A DNA stretch of 64,000 nucleotides from an uncultured Bacteroidales bacterium (GCA_900545245.1 UQYV01000004.1:54686-118685), one strand, 5' to 3'. Shown: positions 17,589-27,638, counted from the first letter of the stretch. A program made the numbers and translations. The notes: generated by a model from the letters alone, not told the origin.

Positions 17589-20078
17589 ATGAAAACAAAG
17601 GTATTTATAATGGCTTTTGCGGTGGCCGCTTTGTCTGCCGCGTGTGCAAAGGAAGAGTCTCCGGCACCGGAATCGGGGGGCAGGCTTGTTGAGCGGACAT
17701 TCACCGCAGGCACTGCCGCGCTCACGAAAACATCGCTCGATGAGCATCTGGATATTATCTGGAACACGGAGGACAAGATTGGTGTCTACACGGCCGGGAC
17801 TGCGGCACCGCAGCCTTTCGGCGTGAAATCGCTCGGTAATGGTGGAAAGCTTGCGGAATTTTCCGGTCTTACGGAAGAGACTTCCGAATACATCGCTGTC
17901 TATCCGTACAATGAGACTTTTTCGCTCACAGAGTCTTCGACGGAAGTCACGCTGGCATTCCCATCCTCCCAGAAAGTTGTTGCCGGAAGTTTTGACCCGG
18001 AGGCGAATCTTTCCGTTGCAAAGGCAACAGGTAAGAATCTGCTTTTCCGCAATGTCGGGGCGCTTCTCAAGATAACTGTCGGAAACGATGGAATAAAGGG
18101 CATCAAGGTGGCAGGCAAGGGCGCTTCGGATGTGCTTGCAGGACAGGTCGTTGTCGGTATCAAAGGCGGAGCGGCCCCGACCGTAGAGTCGGTCGTTTCC
18201 GGCAGTGCATCCGTTGTGCTGACGGGCGAATTCTCCAAGGGACAGTCATACTATCTCGTTGTCCTCCCCGGCAAGTTCGAGTCCGGCCTCAGCCTTTCGC
18301 TCACCAACTCCGACGGCGTCACCATCGCTTTCTCAAACAATGCGTCTCTTGAAGTCCTCCGCAACGAGGTGATAGACCTCGGCACAGTTACCGTCCCCGC
18401 CGACCGCTGGATTCAGAGCTACGTCCTTAACGGCAAGGCCGAGGTGGAGGCTTTTGTCGCAGGTAAAGGAGAGGAAAAGGAAACGGTCAAGAACCTTACA
18501 ATAACCGGTTCAGATGTGAATGATTCCGTGCTTCAGAGCATTGTCGCAAGAGTTGGAACCATAAACGGTACCCTTACTCTTGACGGTGTGGGCGTTGAGG
18601 GAGAATGGATAAACACTGAGAATTTCATTGATAATATGAACTGTAATGGCAGTTTCGTGTTCAGAAATATTGAGGCTGATGTCAATGCTAACGTGTTTCA
18701 GAAAGAGAAATTCAAGACCATACACGGAGACCTTATCTTCGAGAACTGTCCCAAGGCTCATATAGGGAATGGCGGTTGGAAACCGTTCTGTAATATAGAG
18801 AAAATAGAAGGAAACCTTAAATTGAATAATGTCAGCGGGCTGAATGGGGAGACTATAGCCAGCCTTCAGTATGTTGGTGGAGATTTCTGCCTTTCAAATA
18901 TAGGTTCTTTCTGGCATCTCGGAGGCAAGACAGCAGACCTCACATACATTGGCGGTGACCTTGTGATAGAGAACTGCGGGGGCTTCGGGGAAGATTCCAA
19001 GTATCGTTTCTATGGACTTCACGCACTGACTCATATCGGAGGGAATGTCATTCTCAACGGAATCAGCGGGTACATGACGACAAACGAAACGGACCTTGCA
19101 AACCAGAAGGCGAGTCTTTGCGTTCTCCGCGATTATGCAGAAAGTGGCGTTATAAGTCCGGACGCTGTAGTCTATATCAAGAAGGGTGGAAAGGAACTTC
19201 CGTTTGACTCGCTCACGAGCTGCAACCCTGACTCACACAGAAGTTATGTGCTGGAGGGACACGATGCCGTAGCTCGTTTCGTTGAGAATAGGGTAGAGTT
19301 AAAGGAAACTGTCAAAGACCTCATAATCAGCGGTTCAGATGTGACGGCAGCTGATTTTACAAGCATTGGTAATCGCGTCGGTGCCATTGAAGGCAGACTT
19401 TCAATAGACGGCATAGGTTCCGAGTCATCGATGTTGAATTTCGACTGGATGTCCGGCTTCTCTGAACTCGGTAGCCTGTCGATAAAGAACTGCTATGTAG
19501 GCAATCCTAATGGAATGCAGAACATAAAGAAAATCTCCGGTGACCTTGTGCTTGAAAATTGCCCTAAGTTCCCTAATGACTGGGATCCGTTTATGCATCT
19601 TGTAGAAATCGGTGGAAGCCTTCGGGTGTCTGACTGGACAACCGGATTTAGCAGCCGTTTCTTGCCGGAACTGAAAACCGTTGGCGGAGATTTCACTCTT
19701 TATAGGGTGGCAAGCAGTTGCTGGGATTTCAAAACTGAAAACCTTAGGGAGATTGGCGGTGACCTTAACATCATAGACTGCACATTTTGGGAAAATTTCT
19801 ATGGTTTCCACCAGTTGACAAAGCTCGGAGGTAATGTAAGTATCTATAAATCCGAAGGATATGCCCAAGATGGCGATGGCGGCGACAAATGGCTGCCGGG
19901 AACGGACTGGGACCTCAGCAGCAAGAAAGTAGGACTTGTTCTTTTCGCAGTCCTCAAAAAAGAGGGCGTGTTTAGAGGTATGTTTACAAGTTACCTTTGG
20001 CGTCCGTCAGGTACTTGGAAATACAGTCTTGATGAATATTCAAACAAGGCGGATGAAATAATCGCATCAAAACAATAG
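17589..20078 (+). CDS. fimbrillin-like/receptor-L-domain repeat lipoprotein 1
   Basis: An 829-residue lipoprotein (SAAC, Cys20). Residues about 30-275 resemble the fimbrillin-like (Mfa-like) domain of Bacteroidales: 'TFTAGTAALTKTSLDEHLDIIW', 'NTEDKIGVYTAG', 'YIAVYPYNETF' and a paired 'YYLVVLPGKF' strand. Two L-domain-like modules of about 270 residues follow (about 278-550 and 553-829), opening with 'EVEAFVAGKGEEKETVKNLT'. The last 90 residues, including 'YKSEGYAQDG' and 'KVGLVLFAVLKKEG', almost repeat in the next protein. Context and architecture suggest a surface adhesin or glycan-binding protein that replaces the SusE/F slot (inference). Stretches of somewhat more AT-rich codons occur in the L-domain half compared with its neighbours. 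Confidence 0.7.
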   Translation: MKTKVFIMAFAVAALSAACAKEESPAPESGGRLVERTFTAGTAALTKTSLDEHLDIIWNTEDKIGVYTAGTAAPQPFGVKSLGNGGKLAEFSGLTEETSEYIAVYPYNETFSLTESSTEVTLAFPSSQKVVAGSFDPEANLSVAKATGKNLLFRNVGALLKITVGNDGIKGIKVAGKGASDVLAGQVVVGIKGGAAPTVESVVSGSASVVLTGEFSKGQSYYLVVLPGKFESGLSLSLTNSDGVTIAFSNNASLEVLRNEVIDLGTVTVPADRWIQSYVLNGKAEVEAFVAGKGEEKETVKNLTITGSDVNDSVLQSIVARVGTINGTLTLDGVGVEGEWINTENFIDNMNCNGSFVFRNIEADVNANVFQKEKFKTIHGDLIFENCPKAHIGNGGWKPFCNIEKIEGNLKLNNVSGLNGETIASLQYVGGDFCLSNIGSFWHLGGKTADLTYIGGDLVIENCGGFGEDSKYRFYGLHALTHIGGNVILNGISGYMTTNETDLANQKASLCVLRDYAESGVISPDAVVYIKKGGKELPFDSLTSCNPDSHRSYVLEGHDAVARFVENRVELKETVKDLIISGSDVTAADFTSIGNRVGAIEGRLSIDGIGSESSMLNFDWMSGFSELGSLSIKNCYVGNPNGMQNIKKISGDLVLENCPKFPNDWDPFMHLVEIGGSLRVSDWTTGFSSRFLPELKTVGGDFTLYRVASSCWDFKTENLREIGGDLNIIDCTFWENFYGFHQLTKLGGNVSIYKSEGYAQDGDGGDKWLPGTDWDLSSKKVGLVLFAVLKKEGVFRGMFTSYLWRPSGTWKYSLDEYSNKADEIIASKQ

Positions 20079-20082
20079 GATT

Positions 20083-22644
20083 ATGAAACGGATACTATAT
20101 TCGATGATGAGTCTTGCAGCGGTGTTTGCTGTGGTCTCATGCAACAAGGGGAATCTTCCGGAGCAGACGAAGCCGGGAGATGATAACGACCCGTATGCAA
20201 ATGAGGAGAAGGTAAGTCTGACTATCGAAGGCGTGCATGCCGTGTATGACGGAGTCCCATTCGCGAAGGAATGGAAGACTGACGATGCCATAGGGGTCTA
20301 TGTCGCCGGCAACGGAGCTCCGGCGCGGTTCAAGGCTGGAGAAATCTCTGAAAACGGCGCAGCCTTTTCCGGAAGGGTGAAAAAGTCCGACAGTTATACG
20401 GCTCTCTATCCATATAGCCGGGACTATGTCATTAAGGACGGGGCGTTCACGGTGACAGTTCCGTCATCGCAGGATGTCGAGGTCGGAAGCATCGAAAAGA
20501 CTGGCCTTGTGTCATACGGGGAGGTGAAGGACGGAAAGGTCACATTCTCGCACGTCCTCTCGCTCATAAAATTTGCGCTGAAGGCAGAAAACGTGAGGTC
20601 TGTGAAGGTGGTATCCAAAATTAATGGCTCCTTCATCGCCGGCAGCGTGACAGTCGCCGTTTCCGACCTCGCGGCGACAGTGAGGGAGGCAGCGGGGGAG
20701 GCCTCGGTGACACTGAATTCGGATTTCGCCTCCGGGACTCCATATTATGCTGTCGTGCTTCCTGGCAAATATTCCATCGAACTCACGTTCACCAATGCAG
20801 ACGGGAAACAGGTTGTTAGGTCCGTTGATGTGGAAGTCGAGGCTTCCCGCGGGGCCGTTGCCGATCTGGGCGTCTTTGAAATCGTTGAAGATGAATGGAA
20901 TGCCGGTGGAGAGGAACCTTCCGATCCGAGCAAACCGAAGAGCTACGTTCTGAACGGCAGGGCTGAGGTTGAGGCTTTTGCTGCGGGCAAGGGCGAGGAG
21001 AAAGAAACTGTCTTTGACCTCACGATAAAGGGACGTGATGTGTCCCATGAGGTTGCAAGGAAGATTATGGAGCGCGTTGCGGCCGTTGAGGGCACTTTCG
21101 CGCTTGATGGATGCGGAACTGGGAATGAGGGCGACTGGTTTGACACGGAGGGTTTCCTCAACGGAATTGAGCTGAAAGGAGGTCTCGTTTTCAGGGATAT
21201 TGTGAACGTTGTGAATCCGAGTGCACTGAAGTACTATGAGAAGATAAATGGTGATCTCGTCATCGAAAATTGTCCTCATTTTGTAGTCGCGGACTGGTCA
21301 CGGGTATTCGAGAACATAAGTGAGGTCAGTGGAAATTTCGTTATGAAAGGTTGTCATCCTCAGAGTTTCGACGGCAATTTCATGAAAGCGCTGAAAAAAG
21401 TTGGCGGGAACTTCGATTTTGAGGACAATGCCGGTATATGGTCATTTAAGAATAAGGGGGATATTGCACTCGAATATATAGGCGGGGACCTTATTCTCGC
21501 GAACAATGAAAGTCTGTGGAGTCTCATCGGCTTTGACCGCCTTGCGCATATTGGTGGTAATGTGGTGGTGTTCAATAATAATCCGAAATTTCCGACAAAA
21601 AATCAGAGTGTTGACGGCGAGGACTGCATAGGCTATTGCCTCCTCAGGGATTATTCCGTTTCCGGTGTCCTTTCCCCGACTGCAACCGTAAGGCTTGGCA
21701 GCGATTCCTCCCCAGTGGATTTCGCGTCCCTAAAAGGCTGCGACGCGGGCGAGGAACCTCAGCCGGGTGAGCCTCAGGACTATGTGCTTGTCGGTCATGA
21801 TGCCGTGAGGGCGTTTGTCGACGCCTCCGGTGCAACGAAAGAAACGGTGCGCAATCTCACGGTCAGCGGAAGCGATGTCACCGAGAACGATGTCCGTGAC
21901 CTTGACAATCGTGTCGACCGCATAACCGGAACTCTCACTCTTGAGAACCTCGGAACATCGGATGGCGAGTCGTGGATTTCGACGAACGAGGTGATGGAAT
22001 ACATATCCATAGAGGGTGGCATAACGCTGAAGAATATCCCCGCCGGGATCAATCCTAACGGCTTCGAGAACCTTACGAAAATAAATGGGGATCTCAAGGT
22101 CATAAACTGCCCGCGTTTGCGCTGTTCCGGTGGATGGATGCCGTTCAAGAACCTCACCGAGGTGACGGGAGATGTCCTCATTTCCGGGCAGACCGAGTTC
22201 GGCAAAGATTTTCTCAACAAACTTGAGAAAGTTGGAGGCTCGTTCACGATCGACAGGTGTAACCCGAGTTGCTGGGACTGGAAGTCTGAGACTCTTCGTG
22301 AGATTGGCGGCGACCTCAACATCACCGACTGCACCTACTGGGAGAATTTCTACGGATTCCATAGGCTGACAAAACTCGGTGGCAATGTGAATGTCTATAA
22401 ATCCGAAGGATATGCCCAGGACGGCAATGGCAACGACAAGTGGCTGCCAGGAACTGACTGGGACCTCAAGGGGCAGAAAGTCGGGCTGGTGCTCTTCACC
22501 GTGCTCAACAAAAAGGGCATCTTCACGGGAGAATTCTCAAGCTACCTTTGGAGATCGGATGACAAGGGCGGCACATTCTGGTACGATGCCCTGAAATGGG
22601 AAGAATATACGAAAAAGGCAGATGAAATCATCGCTGCAGAGTAA
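20083..22644 (+). CDS. fimbrillin-like/receptor-L-domain repeat lipoprotein 2
   Basis: An 853-residue lipoprotein (VVSC, Cys20) starting 4 bp after the previous gene and with the same plan: fimbrillin-like domain at about 40-265 ('WKTDDAIGVYVAGNG', 'YTALYPYSRDY', 'YYAVVLPGKYS'), then two L-domain-like modules joined by a Pro/Glu linker ('EEPQPGEPQDYVL'). The C-terminal 90 residues are close to identical with the preceding paralogue, whereas the N-terminal domains have diverged. This points to tandem duplication followed by divergence of the outer domain, or to gene conversion at the 3' end (inference). No catalytic residues are seen; glycan binding or cell-surface attachment is the most likely role. 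Confidence 0.7.
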   Translation: MKRILYSMMSLAAVFAVVSCNKGNLPEQTKPGDDNDPYANEEKVSLTIEGVHAVYDGVPFAKEWKTDDAIGVYVAGNGAPARFKAGEISENGAAFSGRVKKSDSYTALYPYSRDYVIKDGAFTVTVPSSQDVEVGSIEKTGLVSYGEVKDGKVTFSHVLSLIKFALKAENVRSVKVVSKINGSFIAGSVTVAVSDLAATVREAAGEASVTLNSDFASGTPYYAVVLPGKYSIELTFTNADGKQVVRSVDVEVEASRGAVADLGVFEIVEDEWNAGGEEPSDPSKPKSYVLNGRAEVEAFAAGKGEEKETVFDLTIKGRDVSHEVARKIMERVAAVEGTFALDGCGTGNEGDWFDTEGFLNGIELKGGLVFRDIVNVVNPSALKYYEKINGDLVIENCPHFVVADWSRVFENISEVSGNFVMKGCHPQSFDGNFMKALKKVGGNFDFEDNAGIWSFKNKGDIALEYIGGDLILANNESLWSLIGFDRLAHIGGNVVVFNNNPKFPTKNQSVDGEDCIGYCLLRDYSVSGVLSPTATVRLGSDSSPVDFASLKGCDAGEEPQPGEPQDYVLVGHDAVRAFVDASGATKETVRNLTVSGSDVTENDVRDLDNRVDRITGTLTLENLGTSDGESWISTNEVMEYISIEGGITLKNIPAGINPNGFENLTKINGDLKVINCPRLRCSGGWMPFKNLTEVTGDVLISGQTEFGKDFLNKLEKVGGSFTIDRCNPSCWDWKSETLREIGGDLNITDCTYWENFYGFHRLTKLGGNVNVYKSEGYAQDGNGNDKWLPGTDWDLKGQKVGLVLFTVLNKKGIFTGEFSSYLWRSDDKGGTFWYDALKWEEYTKKADEIIAAE

Positions 22645-22673
22645 CGGTATTTTGAAGAACAGGCTTTATACAG

Positions 22674-23756
22674 ATGAAACTCCTCCGCTTCATATCGCTG
22701 GCAGTTCTGTTGTTCGGGGCATTCCGCTCAGCGGCTGCCGGGTCACCGTTCAGGTTCGACTCCGACAGCCGGGACTGGGGTGTCATCCGTGAGGCCGATG
22801 GTCCGGTGAGCCAGACATTCAGACTTGTTAACATCTCCGGCAAGCCGGTATGCATCTATCAGGTGAACGTTTCCTGCGGGTGCACCAAGCCTGAATGGTC
22901 TCGTGAGGTCATCGCTCCGGGAGCATCCTCGCGTATTAAGGTCACATTCGACCCGACCGGCTACAAGGGGCGTGTATCCAAGACCGTTTCTGTGCTGAGC
23001 AGCGAGAACACGACCGACATTCTGACTGTGAGTTGCGAGGTGATTCCGGTGGAGCGTCCCATTGAGGTCGCCTTCCCGGTTATTCTTGAATGCGGTCTCC
23101 GTCTGTCGGCCGATCACATTTCCTTCGGACAGATATGTCAGGGGCAGGCACGAACCATGAAAGTCGGCATCGCCAACGCGTCGGGAAAACGCCTTGTGGT
23201 TAATGCTGCCCCGGCTGGCCGCAGCGGCCTTCTTTCCGTAGTGTCTTCGCTTGTCCTTGAACCGGGCGCGAGGGACTCGCTGAGCCTTAACTTCTCGCTG
23301 CAGGGGCAGAAATGCAGGTTCGGAGTGATTGAGGACGATGTCGTGCTGAAATGCGGGAAAAACATCTGCGGCAGACTTCCTGTGTCGATGATAGGTACAG
23401 ATTCGCCTGCTTCCGGAACATCAGACGGGCATGGTCCGAGGCTCAGGGTCAGTTCCCAGTACGAGAACCTCGGCGTCATATCCCGTGTTTCCGGTCCCGT
23501 ATCCAAGAATTTTGAACTCTCTAACATTGGAGACTCTGCACTCATAATCAGGGATATACACACTCCACGATGCATCGTCCCAATTAAACTCTCAAAAACG
23601 ACGCTCGCTCCGGGAGAGAAGGTAACTGTCACCATAGTCCTTCGTCCGGAACTCTCCGACAAGACAAAGATTTTCGAGACGGTGTATGTCACGGCAAACG
23701 ATGCGGAGCATCCGGTACGCGAGATAATGATTGCGGCAACAATAAGAAAACAATAA
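22674..23756 (+). CDS. DUF1573 repeat protein, exported
   Basis: A 360-residue protein with a signal peptide (cleavage near 'RSAAAG'). It has one clear DUF1573 unit at about 30-120 with the characteristic Cys-Gly-Cys-Thr segment 'VNVSCGCTKPEW' and 'APGASSRIKVTFDPTGYKG'. A second Ig-like copy at about 255-360 ('FELSNIGDSALIIRDI', 'LAPGEKVTVTIVL') has lost the CGC motif. Such proteins have an ASPM/PapD-like immunoglobulin fold and are common in Bacteroidetes, but their role is not established. Here the gene lies inside the utilisation operon between the repeat lipoproteins and a glycosidase, so it may help assemble or scaffold the surface proteins. That is a guess from context. Confidence 0.8.
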   Translation: MKLLRFISLAVLLFGAFRSAAAGSPFRFDSDSRDWGVIREADGPVSQTFRLVNISGKPVCIYQVNVSCGCTKPEWSREVIAPGASSRIKVTFDPTGYKGRVSKTVSVLSSENTTDILTVSCEVIPVERPIEVAFPVILECGLRLSADHISFGQICQGQARTMKVGIANASGKRLVVNAAPAGRSGLLSVVSSLVLEPGARDSLSLNFSLQGQKCRFGVIEDDVVLKCGKNICGRLPVSMIGTDSPASGTSDGHGPRLRVSSQYENLGVISRVSGPVSKNFELSNIGDSALIIRDIHTPRCIVPIKLSKTTLAPGEKVTVTIVLRPELSDKTKIFETVYVTANDAEHPVREIMIAATIRKQ

Positions 23757-23763
23757 TAAAACA

Positions 23764-25251
23764 ATGAATATGAATACACTGATAACTCTGTTTATCTCAC
23801 TTTTCACAGCATTCGGCTCATGCACGTCCTCCGCACTTCCCGGCGACACCGGCAGCGGTGGGACATGCACGACGGAGCCTTCTCCAGTGGAATCCCCGGT
23901 GGCTGATGCTGGCAGGACAGCCGTTCCTGCGAACGATTTTCTGAACTCAATAGGCGTGAACTCCGCCATCGACGACCGTTTTGAGCACAAGGAACAGACT
24001 GCCGAGAGTATGAGGTACATCGGAGCCCGTTGGATCCGTAGCGGGGCACAGCGCTCGACAGACGTGTTCGAGTATATGATGGCGAACGTGCCTCATCTGA
24101 GATTCTCCATGATGTTCGATCCTGCGGGCAACGACCGTGTGTTCGAACAGGCCTCATGGCTCAAGTCCCGCGGGGCGCTCATCGCCCTTGAAGGCGTCAA
24201 CGAGCCGAACAACTGGTGGATAACCTACAAGGGACAGAACAGCGGCGGCCGGTATTCATGGAAGGGACTTGCCGAGATGCAGCGCGACAGCTATGCCGAC
24301 ACCAAGGCACGGCTCGGTGACGTTGATGTCTGGAGCATCACCGAGACCGGAGCCGAGAGGGACAACTACGGTCTTCAGTTCGCGCAGATTCCTGAGGGCA
24401 CAGACTGTCTGATGCCGGCAGGGACAAAATACTATGACTGCCTCAATGTCCACAACTACTTCATACATCCGCGTTGGCCGGCGCATTCGGACAATCAGAC
24501 TTGGATTGCCGCGGAGTCCGGGAAGAAGGGGCTTGTCGTTGACGGGGTATATGACAACCACGGAAAGACATGGGCATTCGGCTATGACGGCTACAGCGAG
24601 GAACAGCTCAAGGCAGCCCGCAAGGTGACGACGGAAACTGGCTGTACGCTGAGCTCCTACAAGGTCTGGTCGGACGATGGCGGACGGCCTCACGCAAAAT
24701 ACACCGAGGTTCAGGATCCGAACTCGTTCGTGAGCGAGGAGGAGCAGGGACTTCTCTACATGTCTTGCTACCTCGCTCAGTTCGCTCAGGGCTTCGAGTA
24801 CACGGCGATGTACATTCTCCGTGACCGTACCGATGAGGCCGGCAATCAGAGTTTTGGCATGGTCGAGCCTTTAGAATGGGAGGAGGCGCCTCTTCATGGC
24901 TACCATCAGCGCTATCGGAAGGCCGCAGACTACATGCATAACCTCACGACCATCCTCGCCGACAATTCCTCCATAAAGACTCCCGGCAGACTTGACTATG
25001 GGATTGCGGACTGTCCCGAGACCGTGCATGACCTGCTCCTGCAGAAGAGCGACGGGACTTTCTGTCTTGTGATATGGGGCGAGAACTATGCCGGTGGCAG
25101 CAATGAGGTGACCGTGTCTTTCGGGAAAAAGCATGATTTCAGAATTTATGACCCGACGATTGGAACGGATGTCGTGCGGACAGTCAGGAAGTCGGATAAG
25201 GTGAGCCTGACAATGACTAATAAGCCATATATTATTCAATTGAAGAAATAA
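23764..25251 (+). CDS. lipoprotein glycosidase, clan GH-A-like TIM barrel, family unresolved (copy 2)
   Basis: A 495-residue lipoprotein (FGSC, Cys20) and paralogue of the gene at 7356-8726. Conserved landmarks are 'PANDFLNSIGVNSAI', 'RYIGARWIRSG', 'ALEGVNEPNNWW' (Glu147, probable acid/base), 'VTTETGC' (Glu291, probable nucleophile) and 'MYILRDRTDEAGNQ'. It has a longer Ser/Thr/Pro-rich stalk after the lipid anchor and about 25 extra residues around 'SYKVWSDDGGRPHAKY', which would reshape the active-site rim. The two copies bracket the operon and could act on different linkages of the same glycan (inference). It overlaps the next gene by one base (TAATG). The numbered CAZy family is not recognisable from motifs alone. 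Confidence 0.75.
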   Translation: MNMNTLITLFISLFTAFGSCTSSALPGDTGSGGTCTTEPSPVESPVADAGRTAVPANDFLNSIGVNSAIDDRFEHKEQTAESMRYIGARWIRSGAQRSTDVFEYMMANVPHLRFSMMFDPAGNDRVFEQASWLKSRGALIALEGVNEPNNWWITYKGQNSGGRYSWKGLAEMQRDSYADTKARLGDVDVWSITETGAERDNYGLQFAQIPEGTDCLMPAGTKYYDCLNVHNYFIHPRWPAHSDNQTWIAAESGKKGLVVDGVYDNHGKTWAFGYDGYSEEQLKAARKVTTETGCTLSSYKVWSDDGGRPHAKYTEVQDPNSFVSEEEQGLLYMSCYLAQFAQGFEYTAMYILRDRTDEAGNQSFGMVEPLEWEEAPLHGYHQRYRKAADYMHNLTTILADNSSIKTPGRLDYGIADCPETVHDLLLQKSDGTFCLVIWGENYAGGSNEVTVSFGKKHDFRIYDPTIGTDVVRTVRKSDKVSLTMTNKPYIIQLKK

Positions 25252-27635
25252 TGAAACGAATTTTGACTCTTTTTGCCGCAGCTGCCGTTCTGGTAGGATG
25301 CGCATCAGAAACCGCGCCGGCAATTGTCGGGAGCGCGTCCGTGCTGAACAGCCCCGACGGAAAGCTTGAACTCAGCTTCGGGCTTTCATCCGACGGGACA
25401 CCTGTCTATGAGCTCCGCAGGGAGGGCCGTGACATCGTGCTTCCGAGCACTCTCGGGTATGAGCTCCGTGGGAAGTTCGAGAAGGTGAACCTTGCCGACA
25501 AGTCCTCGAAAGTCTATGGGGCTCCGATGGGGCTGCATTCCGGGTTTTCCATTGTCGATGTTACGCGGAACTCCGTTGACGAGACTTGGGAACCGGTTTG
25601 GGGAGAGGAGAGCCGCATCCGCAACTGCTGCAACGAGATGGTAGTGACCCTCGTGCAGGGCGATGTCGAAGTTGCGGAAAACGGCGGCGGAAAGAAGTGG
25701 AATTTCAGCACTTACGAGAACAACGCGAAGAACATCCTGATGACGCTCCGTTTCAGGCTTTATGACGACGGTCTCGGATTCCGCTACGAGTTTCCGCAGC
25801 AGAAGGAACTGACCTACTTCACCGTAAAGGAGGAACTCACGCAGTTCCGGATGGCCGGGGACCACAAGGCTCTGTGGATTCCGGGAGACTATGACACGCA
25901 GGAGTACAGCTACACCGAAAGCCGCCTTTCCGAAGTGCCTGAGCTCATGGATCAGGCTGCAGACTTCAATGCATCACAGATGCTCTCGTCTCCTTCCGGA
26001 GTGCAGACTCCGGTTCAGATGAAGACCGACGACGGACTGTACATCAACATTCACGAGGCACAGGTGGTCAACTACCCTACGACCAATCTCGACGTGGACG
26101 TGAAAACCAACACTCTGACAACCCGGCTGACCCCTGACGCCGAGGGCTGGAAGGGACGTCTCCAGACTCCGTGCCGGTCTCCGTGGCGGACGGTGATGGT
26201 AGTTGACGACGCACGCGAGGTGCTGGAGTCCAGGCTTATACTGAACTTGAATGACCCATGTGCGATTGAAGACGTATCGTGGATTCATCCGACAAAGTAT
26301 ATGGGCGTATGGTGGGAGATGATTACCGGCAAGTCCTCATGGTCCTACACCGACGATTTTCCTGCCGTGGAACTCGGCGTTTCCGACTATTCCAAGGCAA
26401 GGCCTCATGGCCGCCACGGGGCGAACAACGCCAATGTCCGCCGCTACATAGACTTTGCCGCAGAGAACGGCTTCGACGGCCTACTCATCGAAGGCTGGAA
26501 CGAGGGATGGGAAGACTGGTACGGCTGCCAGAAGGAATCCGTGTTCGATTTCGTGACCCCATATCCGGATTTTGACATAGCTGCGCTGAACGAATATGCC
26601 CATTCCAAGGGAATACGCCTCATCATGCACCACGAGACTTCGAGTTCCACGGTGAACTACGAGAGATACATTGACGAGGCTTTCGCCCTCATGAACAAAT
26701 ATGGATATGACGCGGTGAAGACGGGATATGTCGGGGATATAATCCCGTTCGGCGAGCATCACTACAGCCAGCCGCTCATCAATCACTACAATTATGTCGT
26801 CAACAAGGCGGCTGAATGCCGCATTATGGTCAACGCCCACGAGGCCGTGCGCCCGACCGGGCTCTGCCGCACATGGCCGAACATGATCGGGAACGAGTCT
26901 GCGCGAGGCACCGAGTTCAAGGGCGTGGTGCAGCCGAAACATGTCACCGTGCTTCCTTTTACGAGGCTTCAGGGCGGCCCGATGGACTTCACCCCGGGCA
27001 TCTTCGAGATGAACATGGGCAGTTTTGTGCCCGGCAGTACGGAGGTCGTGCATTCCACGCTCTGCAAGCAGCTTGCGCTTTATGTCACAATGTATTCTCC
27101 TCTTCAGATGGCGGCGGATCTTCCTGAAAACTATGCCGCCCACATGGACGCGTTCCAGTTCATAAAGGACGTTGCTGTCGATTGGGAGCAGAGCCGCTAT
27201 CTTCTCGCCGAGCCTGGAGACTACATCGTCGTGGCCCGCCAGGCAAAGAAGTCGACGCTTGACAAGGCGGCAAAGGGAGTGGCTGCGCTGAAGGACGGTA
27301 AGAAGAACTATGTCAACGGAGCCACGCGTTTCTGCATGACAGACGTGAACGGCTGTCCGGCCTCGGACAAGGATGTATGGTTCATCGGTGGCGTCACTGA
27401 CGAGAACCGCCGTGAGGTGGAGTTTCCTCTCGATTTCCTCAAGCCTAGTTCCCGTTACGAGGCCATGATCTACGCTGACGCACCTGATGCCGATGGTGTG
27501 AACATCTCTGCTGAAGGGGGAACCGAAAGCGCCGAGCGCTACGCGATAGAGAAGCGCATCGTCGACTCCACCACGCTCATGAAGATGACCATGGCTCCGT
27601 CCGGCGGCTTCGCCGTTTCTCTCAAGGAAATTTAG
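25251..27635 (+). CDS. GH97 family glycosidase, inverting (SusB-like) type
   Basis: A 794-residue lipoprotein (LVGC, Cys17). It has the three-part GH97 plan: N-terminal beta-sandwich ('LNSPDGKLELSFGLSSDGTP'), central TIM barrel ('GLLIEGWNEGWEDWYG') and C-terminal beta domain. Likely calcium/base residues are Glu462 ('MHHETS') and Glu531 ('NAHEAV'); their 69-residue spacing equals that of the catalytic-base pair described for SusB. Glu549 in 'IGNESARG' fits the general acid. The retaining subgroup instead uses an Asp nucleophile and lacks this set. GH97 enzymes release terminal alpha-glucose or alpha-galactose. As last gene of the locus it is followed at once by a hairpin terminator. Confidence 0.92.
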   Translation: MKRILTLFAAAAVLVGCASETAPAIVGSASVLNSPDGKLELSFGLSSDGTPVYELRREGRDIVLPSTLGYELRGKFEKVNLADKSSKVYGAPMGLHSGFSIVDVTRNSVDETWEPVWGEESRIRNCCNEMVVTLVQGDVEVAENGGGKKWNFSTYENNAKNILMTLRFRLYDDGLGFRYEFPQQKELTYFTVKEELTQFRMAGDHKALWIPGDYDTQEYSYTESRLSEVPELMDQAADFNASQMLSSPSGVQTPVQMKTDDGLYINIHEAQVVNYPTTNLDVDVKTNTLTTRLTPDAEGWKGRLQTPCRSPWRTVMVVDDAREVLESRLILNLNDPCAIEDVSWIHPTKYMGVWWEMITGKSSWSYTDDFPAVELGVSDYSKARPHGRHGANNANVRRYIDFAAENGFDGLLIEGWNEGWEDWYGCQKESVFDFVTPYPDFDIAALNEYAHSKGIRLIMHHETSSSTVNYERYIDEAFALMNKYGYDAVKTGYVGDIIPFGEHHYSQPLINHYNYVVNKAAECRIMVNAHEAVRPTGLCRTWPNMIGNESARGTEFKGVVQPKHVTVLPFTRLQGGPMDFTPGIFEMNMGSFVPGSTEVVHSTLCKQLALYVTMYSPLQMAADLPENYAAHMDAFQFIKDVAVDWEQSRYLLAEPGDYIVVARQAKKSTLDKAAKGVAALKDGKKNYVNGATRFCMTDVNGCPASDKDVWFIGGVTDENRREVEFPLDFLKPSSRYEAMIYADAPDADGVNISAEGGTESAERYAIEKRIVDSTTLMKMTMAPSGGFAVSLKEI

Positions 27636-27638
27636 TCC

